Origin: QPIN01 sp964399475
GTDB taxonomy: Bacteria > Pseudomonadota > Gammaproteobacteria > Methylococcales > Methylomonadaceae
Reading direction: 5' to 3'
Length of the DNA stretch: 10,116 nucleotides
Assembly: GCA_964399475.1 (NCBI GenBank)
Contig: CAYNRB010000112.1
Coordinates: forward strand, 1-10,116
Shown here: positions 1 to 5,808 of the stretch, in pieces
Numbering within the stretch: position 1 is the first letter of the stretch
How the letters are laid out: each line of letters starts with the position of its first letter
Position numbers and translations under genes: made by a program
The notes under the pieces: model-generated
What the model saw: only the letters and a program-made list of their open reading frames with translations
Told to the model about the DNA's origin: nothing
The model's database searches: none

Positions 1-76
1 TACCGCGGACTAAAAATCATCACTCCGCTATCGCTCCGTTTCCCTGATTTTAAGCACGAGATAAAAGTATCCAGCA

Positions 77-202
77 CTAGGAGGCTGTCCGAGAACTAAC
101 ATCTTACTGAGTTGACACACAACATATAGTGTTTAAATTAAATTTTAACACTATATGTTATGCTGGTTTTTTAAAGATTGCTGTTCTCGGACAGGCTCCT
201 AG
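77..202. mobile_element. MITE-like palindromic element with CTAG target duplication
   Basis: A 118-bp element (81-198) is bounded by 16-bp terminal inverted repeats, gaggctgtccgagaac at 81-96 and its complement at 183-198, with one mismatch. CTAG flanks it on both sides (77-80 and 199-202), as expected of a 4-bp target duplication. A second inverted repeat, 121-138 against 142-159 (13 bp perfect, then 4 of 5), shares the same centre near 140, so the whole element can fold into one hairpin. It is too short to encode a transposase. A 4-bp YTAR/CTAG duplication is typical of the IS5 subgroup of the IS5 family, so a non-autonomous derivative of such an element is the best guess. A TTGACA box at 112-117 lies inside it. 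The structure is directly visible; the parent family is inferred. Confidence 0.75.
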
Positions 203-786
203 CTACCTACCCAGGAACAAACAATTTAGTCAAATGCAAAAATGTAGTATCAGAATACCTGATCTCGTAGATTTATTATGAGACCAAAAAAATATTTACA
301 TCTCATGAAAATGATAAATTAGCTTTTCAAATCATTGATAATTATTAGTTTTGATAATTTATTTCCGAGACCACAAGGTAAAATATTTATAAACTGGTGT
401 CATGGTCTTTTCTCACATAAAAACTATATTATCTGATTTATCTTACTTATTATATTTGTAAACGAATGATTTTAAATAGTATTTAAATTATCTAAAGTGT
501 TTTTAACAAATTCCGAGGTCAGGAGTTCTGAGTATAGGGTTTTATCTATATTAGATTATAATTATTCATTAGCGCCTATCTTATGTTCTTTTGTTAAATT
601 TCTATTTTCTTCTGATTTTTATCCCTATTGCTCCTGTATTGGTAGGTTAATTTTCCTATTCCTAATTTTTTAGAAGACCCCTCCCCAGAATATCGCTTAC
701 GTTATTTTTTAGTACTAATGAGTCGCACAGACCAGTGAAAATCTACCCGTCACTTTCTTTTTTCCCTGCTTCACTATTTCCAGAAT
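203..786. other. gene-free AT-rich stretch
   Basis: I see no reading frame with coding character, no RNA gene and no clear terminator here. The sequence is very AT-rich, with many stop codons in all frames. The motif gagacca recurs (around 279 and 365), but without regular spacing. The stretch looks like decayed intergenic DNA between the miniature element on the left and the transposase remnant on the right. Confidence 0.5.
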
Positions 787-982
787 TTACGGATCTACGC
801 ATGAAAAAGTATCGCTCCTTTCATGATAAGTGAAGCCTGCCTTGACAGGTTTACGCTCTGCAATTCTCTAACGAGAATTTATTTTTCTTTTCACCTTTGC
901 CTTTGGCAATGTAGGTGTTAATTGGGCTACCTTCAAGTGCTTGCAGTTTGGTTTCGAATGATAGGAATTTTGACCGATATTT
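787..982 (-). pseudogene. frameshifted transposase remnant (IS1182-like?)
   Basis: Two overlapping minus-strand frames read like one broken protein. The upstream frame (982 down to a stop at 851-853) contains ETKLQALEGSPINTYIAKGK and ends ENCRA. The downstream frame (about 861 down to a stop at 787-789) continues ERKPVKAGFTYHERSDTFSC. The first part resembles the 'ALEEAGIxPYIATGR' stretch of IS1182-type and related DDE transposases. The second resembles the 'F.YdeesD.Y.CP' stretch that follows it in those proteins. A frameshift lies near 851-861. No catalytic region, start codon or terminal repeats are visible. The assignment rests on remembered family patterns, so it is tentative; another degraded gene is possible. 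Confidence 0.4.
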
Positions 983-1337
983 TCAATGAATGTGGCATCC
1001 GATTGTTGAAAGAGGTCGTTATAAGGATACATTCATGATCATCCAACTAAATCTGAACAGTAATAATTTCAAAACATAAAATTCATTCATTTTAATCTGC
1101 TTTGTGTGCTGCTCATAAAAAATGAAATTACGCATCCGTCTGCCAATTCTTACGAAAAAACATAGATTGCCTTCCATAATTAAAAAAATAACAGTAAAGC
1201 AAATTCCGCCTAGACTAGGCTTACTCAACACCCTATAAAGTCAGATAAATCAACGCCCCAAGAATAAAAACCATATCCAAAAAAGAGCATTTATCACGCA
1301 GATAAACAACTATTTATAAATAATTTTAATAATTTTT
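983..1337. other. gene-free stretch upstream of the small membrane protein gene
   Basis: No supported gene is present. A 70-codon minus-strand open frame (1019-1231) has a cysteine-, phenylalanine- and isoleucine-rich composition typical of chance reading through AT-rich DNA, and it has no ribosome binding site. The part adjoining 983 may be the degraded upstream end of the transposase remnant. Another frame there reads NDLFQQSDATFIENIGQNS, but I cannot identify it. Confidence 0.45.
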
Positions 1338-1368
1338 TTGACACAAAACCTTTGATTATGTTTAAAAT
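1338..1368 (+). promoter_or_regulatory. sigma-70 promoter for the 62-aa membrane protein gene
   Basis: A perfect TTGACA (-35) at 1338-1343 is followed, 17 to 19 bases on, by a -10 region within TTTAAAAT at 1361-1368. TG at 1359-1360 gives an extended -10 character. Transcription would start near 1372-1376, giving a leader of about 120 bases before the ATG at 1494. This is the best promoter match in the window. Confidence 0.6.
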
Positions 1369-1374
1369 AGCCCC

Positions 1375-1450
1375 GTCGAACAAAAATAATTATTCACTCG
1401 ACATGCAACTTTACATAATATGTGAGTTGCTTCCCTTTTGTATAAAAGGG
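1375..1450 (+). promoter_or_regulatory. structured 5' leader with three stem-loops
   Basis: Three hairpins follow one another immediately downstream of the predicted transcription start. P1 pairs gtcga (1375-1379) with tcgac (1398-1402). P2 pairs gcaact (1405-1410) with agttgc (1425-1430), with an inner acat/atgt stem (1413-1416 with 1420-1423). P3 pairs ccctttt (1433-1439) with aaaaggg (1444-1450) around a gtat loop. P3 is not followed by a run of T, so it is not a terminator. About 43 AT-rich bases separate P3 from the start codon. The leader could stabilise the mRNA or act as a regulatory RNA. I recognise no known riboswitch class. Confidence 0.45.
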
Positions 1451-1493
1451 ACTAATTAATATTATTAATAATAACACTTAAGAGGATTTATCA

Positions 1494-1682
1494 ATGGCTG
1501 AACAAGCAGAAAAAAGCAACTGGATTCCACTAGCAGTAGTAATGGGTGTAATAACTGTAGTCTTAGTTATGACTTTAAAAGCTCGCGAAACTGAGCATTG
1601 GGAAAGAAGCACCGAGTCACTTTCAGAAAATGCTGCTGCACTGCAAGGCGTAACAAGATACCAAAACAACTACACAGAATAA
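1494..1682 (+). CDS. small single-pass membrane protein, unknown family (62 aa)
   Basis: I do not recognise this protein. A short polar N-terminus (residues 1-10, with W10) leads into one hydrophobic helix, about residues 11-28 (IPLAVVMGVITVVLVMTL). A polar, glutamate- and asparagine-rich tail of about 34 residues follows. Positive residues K29 and R31 directly after the helix suggest the tail lies in the cytoplasm and the N-terminus outside, though the charge bias is modest. The case for a real gene is strong: a good promoter, a structured leader, a Shine-Dalgarno AGAGGA (1481-1486) seven bases before the ATG, and an intrinsic terminator straight after the stop codon. The gene stands alone as one transcription unit, which suggests high or regulated expression. 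The function could be a small accessory subunit of a membrane complex, but nothing in the sequence says which. No signal-peptidase site is evident. Confidence 0.8.
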   Translation: MAEQAEKSNWIPLAVVMGVITVVLVMTLKARETEHWERSTESLSENAAALQGVTRYQNNYTE

Positions 1683-1688
1683 GTTGTT

Positions 1689-1735
1689 AAGACCTTTCAT
1701 CATTATTTTATTGATGGAAGGTCTTTAATCTTTTT
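1689..1735 (+). terminator. intrinsic terminator of the small membrane protein gene
   Basis: aagacctttcatc (1689-1701) pairs with gatggaaggtctt (1713-1725), with one mismatch, around an 11-base AT loop. The T-rich tail taatcttttt follows. It lies six bases after the stop codon and closes a monocistronic unit. Confidence 0.85.
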
Positions 1736-1740
1736 CAAGC

Positions 1741-2030
1741 AACGACCTCCACCTTAACAACGAAAAATTTCTTCTGCTAAGATACTACACTCAAGCACAA
1801 TCTGCATCTTACCTAAAATTTAGCACCCAAGAAACATTCATAATTCAGTTTTCAATACCCTCCACGCGATATTAATAATTCAATATTCACCCCTTTAATT
1901 CATTGGTTACATACCCTCTACACCACTTTCATTATTTAATCAAGCTGGTCATACAAACACACTACTCCAATTTATCCACACTATCCTGCACAGATCTGCA
2001 AATTAAAAAGACAACAAACACATAAATTTA
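1741..2030. other. intergenic stretch upstream of rpoD, no gene seen
   Basis: No convincing reading frame is present on either strand. The plus strand is poor in G and rich in A, C and T, with loosely recurring 'aattca' and 'accc' words but no ordered repeat. No rpsU or dnaG lies here, although these form an operon with rpoD in E. coli. Confidence 0.5.
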
Positions 2031-2039
2031 TGCTATAAT
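2031..2039 (+). promoter_or_regulatory. extended -10 promoter for rpoD
   Basis: TGCTATAAT combines a perfect TATAAT (2034-2039) with the TGn extension. The matching -35 region is poor (around 2008-2016, AAGACAAC), which the extended -10 could offset. Transcription would start near 2046, leaving a leader of about 40 bases before the rpoD ATG. Confidence 0.55.
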
Positions 2040-2085
2040 TTCCTGTTCGACAGACTAGGCGTTGAATGTATTTTGTGAGTGAAGA

Positions 2086-3900
2086 ATGAATCAAGAACAA
2101 CAACAATCTCAAATTAAACAGTTAATAATAAAAGGCAAGGCACAAGGCTATTTAACCTACGCAGAGGTTAATGACCATTTACCTAGCGATATTGTTGATC
2201 CTGAGCAAATTGAAGACATCATTGGAATGATTTCTGATATGGGAATTCAGGTTAATGAGGTTGCGCCAGACGCAGACTCATTGTTAACATCGGATTCTGC
2301 AGTAACATCTGACGACGACGAAGCTGCCGCTGAAGTAGCAGCACTTGCATCGGTAGATAGTGAGTTTGGAAGAACCACAGACCCTGTACGCATGTATATG
2401 CGAGAAATGGGATCTGTTGAACTGCTAACAAGAGAGGAAGAACTAAAAATAGCAAAAAGAATTGAAGTAGGCCAACGACATATTATTCATGCGCTTGCTC
2501 GATCAAAACCTGTTGTTGCATCCTTTATAGAGTCTTTTGACTCAATTTTAGACGAAGAATCAAGCATTAGACTGAATGATCTGATTATTGATTTAATAGA
2601 TTTAAACCAACCTGAGTTTGATCCCAAAGCCCCAACTGCTGCCGCAACATCTTCCACAGATGATGACGAGGAGGAAGTCAAAAAAGGGGTGACTTACGAA
2701 GAAGCAAAAGAAAAAGTTGAAGAGTTAAGGCTCGTTTTTAAGATTACTTCTGACACAATTGCAAAAAACGGATATAGTCATGAAAAATCTGAGAAAGCAT
2801 TTGAAGATTTGGCTACTGTTTTTTCTGAATTCAAATGGTCGCCACATTATTTAAAAAAAATGCATGCCGCATTCAGAATAATAATTGATGAGATTAGAAA
2901 GAAAGAAAAAATTATTATTGAAATTTGTGTAAAAAAAGCCAAAATGCCTCGCAAGGATTTTATTTCATCCTTTGTTAACAATGAAACAAACACAAAATGG
3001 TTAAACCCCTATTTAAATGGGCAAAGCTATTCTAAATTTTTGAAAGAAAATGAGACGGATATAAGAAAAGCACAAAAAGGACTGATACAAACGGAAAAGT
3101 CTCAGTATGTCACAATCCCTGATATTAAAGACATTCATCGCCGTCTTTCAGTTGGTGAAGCCAAAGCAAGGCGCGCTAAAAAAGAAATGATTGAAGCCAA
3201 CCTAAGACTGGTCATTTCTATTGCTAAAAAATATACAAACCGTGGATTACAATTTCTAGATTTAATCCAGGAAGGCAATATTGGACTGATGAAAGCAGTT
3301 GACAAATTTGAATACCGCAGAGGATATAAATTTTCAACCTATGCTACCTGGTGGATCAGACAAGCAATCACCCGTTCAATTGCTGATCAGGCCAGAACCA
3401 TACGCATTCCTGTGCATATGATTGAAACTATCAATAAACTTAATCGCGTTTCAAGACAAATACTTCAAGAAAAAGGCAGAGAAGCGACCCCTGAGGAGCT
3501 CTCAGAACGAATGGAAATGCCAGAAGATAAAGTTCGCAAAGTTTTAAAAATTGCAAAAGAGCCAATATCCATGGAAACGCCTATTGGAGATGATGAAGAC
3601 TCTCATCTAGGCGACTTTATCGAAGATGGAAAAGTACTTTCTCCTGTAGAATCTGCTACAATCGCTGGGCTTTGCGAATCAACCCAGAACGTATTAAGCG
3701 GCTTGACTGCTAGAGAGGCAAAGGTTTTACGAATGCGTTTTGGTATTAATATGAATACTGACCATACACTAGAAGAAGTTGGAAAACAGTTTGATGTCAC
3801 GCGCGAAAGAATTCGTCAAATTGAAGCAAAAGCATTAAGAAAATTACGCCACCCATCCCGATCAGAGCAATTAAGATGCTTCCTTGATGGTGAAATATAA
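2086..3900 (+). CDS. rpoD: RNA polymerase primary sigma factor RpoD (sigma-70)
   Basis: The housekeeping sigma factor directs core RNA polymerase to most promoters. At 604 residues it is close to the 613 of E. coli. Region 1.1 is at about 8-60 (GYLTYAEVNDHLP), followed by an acidic linker (residues 74-80). Region 1.2 begins at DPVRMYMREMG (99-109). The large non-conserved insert of group 1 sigma factors spans about 130-360 and includes an acidic patch at 192-197. Region 2 spans about 368-450, with the core-binding helix (DLIQEGNIGLMKAVDKFEY) and the -10 reading and melting segment (YKFSTYATWWIRQAITR). Region 3 is at about 455-515. Region 4 has the -35 helix-turn-helix (TLEEVGKQFDVTRERIRQIE, 561-580) and ends LRCFLDGEI. 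The ATG at 2086 fits the family N-terminus; its Shine-Dalgarno is weak (GTGAAG). No clear intrinsic terminator follows, so read-through towards the downstream tRNA is possible. Confidence 0.98.
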   Translation: MNQEQQQSQIKQLIIKGKAQGYLTYAEVNDHLPSDIVDPEQIEDIIGMISDMGIQVNEVAPDADSLLTSDSAVTSDDDEAAAEVAALASVDSEFGRTTDPVRMYMREMGSVELLTREEELKIAKRIEVGQRHIIHALARSKPVVASFIESFDSILDEESSIRLNDLIIDLIDLNQPEFDPKAPTAAATSSTDDDEEEVKKGVTYEEAKEKVEELRLVFKITSDTIAKNGYSHEKSEKAFEDLATVFSEFKWSPHYLKKMHAAFRIIIDEIRKKEKIIIEICVKKAKMPRKDFISSFVNNETNTKWLNPYLNGQSYSKFLKENETDIRKAQKGLIQTEKSQYVTIPDIKDIHRRLSVGEAKARRAKKEMIEANLRLVISIAKKYTNRGLQFLDLIQEGNIGLMKAVDKFEYRRGYKFSTYATWWIRQAITRSIADQARTIRIPVHMIETINKLNRVSRQILQEKGREATPEELSERMEMPEDKVRKVLKIAKEPISMETPIGDDEDSHLGDFIEDGKVLSPVESATIAGLCESTQNVLSGLTAREAKVLRMRFGINMNTDHTLEEVGKQFDVTRERIRQIEAKALRKLRHPSRSEQLRCFLDGEI

Positions 3901-4056
3901 TATGCTTTTCTTAGTAACAGATAAATTTATTGCAAATTAACTTTATTAATTTAAATTCCATAAAAATAATCCAACTAAAGAATCAAGTAAGTAGCTTTCT
4001 CCATTAGGTATTAAATAGAAATAAAGTTAACTAGTTTTTTTCTAAACTACAGTTTA

Positions 4057-4133
4057 GGGCCCTTAGCTCAGTTGGTTAGAGCATCCGACTCATAATCGGC
4101 AGGTCCCCAGTTCGAGTCTGGGAGGGCCCACCA
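4057..4133 (+). tRNA. tRNA with CAU anticodon, probably tRNA-Ile2 (else elongator tRNA-Met)
   Basis: A full 77-base cloverleaf is present. The acceptor stem pairs 4057-4063 with 4123-4129, the D stem is GCTC/GAGC (4066-4069 and 4079-4082), and the T stem is CCCAG/CTGGG around TTCGAGT. CCA is encoded at 4131-4133. The anticodon is CAT (4091-4093) in the loop CTCATAA. The anticodon stem has four good pairs plus a U-C mismatch at 27/43. A CAU anticodon can be Met or, after lysidine modification by TilS, Ile reading AUA. C4-G69 and C5-G68 in the acceptor stem, the overall likeness to E. coli ileX, and the position after rpoD favour Ile2. The class remains inferred. A short hairpin (ctaaact, 4042-4048, with agtttag) abuts the 5' end. 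Confidence 0.9.
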
Positions 4134-4140
4134 TTTTCAT

Positions 4141-4164
4141 AAGGCCGTATTAACGGCCTTTTTC
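4141..4164 (+). terminator. intrinsic terminator after the tRNA
   Basis: A perfect 8-bp stem, aaggccgt (4141-4148) with acggcctt (4153-4160), has an atta loop and is followed by tttc, giving a run of five T with the end of the stem. It lies eight bases after the tRNA CCA end and about 30 bases before the metK start codon. Confidence 0.85.
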
Positions 4165-4194
4165 ATATCAGAGATTTAGTTTTGAGGTATTACC

Positions 4195-5355
4195 ATGAGC
4201 AGTAATTTTATTTTTACATCTGAATCTGTTTCGGAAGGCCACCCCGATAAAGTATCTGATCAAATTTCTGATGCCATTGTTGATGCCTTACTTGAGAAAG
4301 ATCCCGCATCTAGAGTTGCCTGTGAAACCATGGTTAAAACCGGCATGGTTGTGATTGCGGGAGAAATAACAACCAATGCCTGGGTAGATACTGAAGAATT
4401 GGTCAGAAAAGTAGTTTGTGAAATTGGCTACGACAATGGTGAAGTAGGTTTTGATGGAAAAACCTGTGCTGTACTAAATGCCATCGGCAAACAATCATCA
4501 GATATTGCCATGGGTGTTAATGACAGTGATAATCATGAGCAGGGTGCTGGAGACCAAGGTCTGATGTTTGGTTATGCGAGCAACGAAACGGATGTTTTAA
4601 TGCCTGCCCCGATTACCTTTTCCCATAGACTGGTTAAACGTCAGGCAGAAATTCGTAAAAACAACACACTACCCTGGTTACGTCCCGATGCAAAAAGTCA
4701 GATTACTTTTCGCTATGAAAACCATAAACCAGTAGCCATTGATGCAGTTGTCCTATCTACTCAACATTCTCCTGAAGTAGGAGGTAAGCAGTTAGAAGAA
4801 GCTGTCATGGATGAAATAATACTACCAACATTACCTAAAGAATGGCTGCATTCAGAAACTAAATATTTCATTAATCCTACTGGGCAATTTATTATAGGCG
4901 GCCCTGTTGGAGATTGTGGATTGACCGGTCGTAAAATTATTGTAGATACTTATGGCGGCATGGCCAGACATGGTGGTGGTGCATTTTCTGGAAAAGACCC
5001 TTCCAAGGTAGATCGTTCTGCCGCTTATATGGCAAGATATGTTGCCAAAAACATTGTTGCGGCAGGTATAGCAGAACGTTGCGAAGTCCAGGTTTCATAC
5101 GCAATTGGAGTTGCTGAGCCTACCTCTATTGGTGTCGAAACTTTTGGCACTGGAAAAATTAGCGAAGATAAACTGGTTACCATTATCAGAGAGCATTTTG
5201 ATCTGAGACCTAAAGGTTTGATTGCTCAACTGGATTTATTACGACCCATTTATCAAAAAACTGCAGCCTATGGTCATTTTGGCAGAACTGAAGAATCATT
5301 TAGCTGGGAAAAAACTGATAAGGTTGATGCATTAAAAGACGCAGCTGGCCTATAA
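4195..5355 (+). CDS. metK: S-adenosylmethionine synthetase MetK
   Basis: This cytoplasmic enzyme makes S-adenosylmethionine from methionine and ATP, releasing phosphate and pyrophosphate. The protein has 386 residues, the usual length. Three alternating domains are expected. Visible signatures are the N-terminal TSESVSEGHPDK with the ATP-binding H16 and D18, the family hexapeptide GAGDQG (117-122), the phosphate-binding loop GGGAFSGKD (260-268), and DLLRPIYQKTAAYGHFGR near the end (347-364). The ATG at 4195 is set by GAGG (4184-4187) seven bases upstream and by the family N-terminus. Only about 30 bases separate it from the tRNA terminator, and no promoter is obvious there, so metK may depend on read-through or on a promoter further upstream. 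ahcY, which recycles the product of SAM-dependent methylation, is the next gene. No clear terminator follows the stop codon before the palindromes. Confidence 0.98.
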   Translation: MSSNFIFTSESVSEGHPDKVSDQISDAIVDALLEKDPASRVACETMVKTGMVVIAGEITTNAWVDTEELVRKVVCEIGYDNGEVGFDGKTCAVLNAIGKQSSDIAMGVNDSDNHEQGAGDQGLMFGYASNETDVLMPAPITFSHRLVKRQAEIRKNNTLPWLRPDAKSQITFRYENHKPVAIDAVVLSTQHSPEVGGKQLEEAVMDEIILPTLPKEWLHSETKYFINPTGQFIIGGPVGDCGLTGRKIIVDTYGGMARHGGGAFSGKDPSKVDRSAAYMARYVAKNIVAAGIAERCEVQVSYAIGVAEPTSIGVETFGTGKISEDKLVTIIREHFDLRPKGLIAQLDLLRPIYQKTAAYGHFGRTEESFSWEKTDKVDALKDAAGL

Positions 5356-5428
5356 ATACAGCCGAGCTTCTGCCCTGACTAATAGAACTTAAGAATAATA
5401 AATTTTTAAGCAGAAACCAAACCCTGTG

Positions 5429-5604
5429 TTACATGTAAGTACCCAAGTATAATTAATTTTAACTAATTTTACGCAGGAATTTTTTCATATTCAGTGTTGT
5501 ATAAATAGGCGCATAGCGAGCTACGTAACTATTTATGCAACGCTGAAGATGGAAAAAAAGACAAGTAAAATGTTAAATTAATTATGCTTGGGTACTTATT
5601 ACAT
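5429..5604. repeat. long palindromic element A (MITE-like) flanked by TTACAT
   Basis: The outer arms begin TAAGTACCCAAG (5436-5447) and end CTTGGGTACTTA (5587-5598). Pairing runs on through 5437-5463 against 5572-5597, and again through 5490-5508 against 5529-5547 (17 of 19, the rest G-U wobbles on the plus-strand transcript). The tip is the 20-base core at 5509-5528, which holds a tagc/gcta mini-stem. The 6-bp direct repeat TTACAT at 5429-5434 and 5599-5604 is the expected mark of insertion, with one unpaired G at 5435. The element is about 164 bp with no coding capacity, so it would be a non-autonomous element or a palindromic dispersed repeat. It sits between metK and ahcY and would form a strong hairpin in any read-through transcript. 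Confidence 0.7.
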
Positions 5605-5748
5605 CGCGCGATCACAGCTGCGGATTTCTAACTGGTTGATTTTTGTCGATAGCACAGCGCTGAAGCAAGCGCATAACTAGCTACGCAAATGTTTCGGCAA
5701 CCAAGTCTATTGGCAAAAACCAACCGTTAGAAATCCGTGACCGCGCGA
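5604..5748. repeat. long palindromic element B next to ahcY
   Basis: This second imperfect palindrome directly adjoins element A. Outer arms tcgcgcgatca (5604-5614) and tgaccgcgcga (5738-5748) pair at 10 of 11. The middle arms 5621-5632 and 5726-5737 pair perfectly over 12 bp. The inner arms 5634-5651 and 5708-5725 match at 15 of 18. The left arm has an extra cagctg (5615-5620). The apical region (5652-5707) contains the 8-bp palindrome cagcgctg (5655-5662) and a 20-base core (5669-5688) that matches the tip of element A at 17 of 20 positions. The right arm ends 60 bases before the ahcY start codon, so the hairpin would lie in the ahcY leader or against its promoter. Confidence 0.65.
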
Positions 5749-5808
5749 AATATTTTTATCACTGCCTTAGGAAAACCCTACCAATTGCTAAAAACAACAG
5801 GAAAAAAA

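Noticed and set aside
1..80. Minus-strand frame open to the window edge (contains SGKRSDSGVMIFSPR)
   Set aside because: Only about 26 codons up to the miniature element, and no family recognised; it may be part of a gene or repeat outside the window, but it cannot be supported here.
77..202. CRISPR or attachment site reading of the inverted repeats
   Set aside because: No direct repeat-spacer periodicity and no integrase; inverted ends with CTAG flanks fit a miniature transposable element.
1019..1231. 70-codon minus-strand open frame
   Set aside because: No ribosome binding site, chance-like composition in AT-rich DNA, and no recognisable motif.
5737..5808. N-terminal extension of AhcY from a GTG at 5737
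   Set aside because: The 24 extra residues come from the arm of palindrome B, do not match the family N-terminus, and the ATG at 5809 has a well-placed AGGA.
5356..5808. SAH riboswitch upstream of ahcY
   Set aside because: Such elements are common before ahcY in related bacteria, but I find no matching consensus; the gap is taken up by the two palindromes. A covariance-model search could overturn this.
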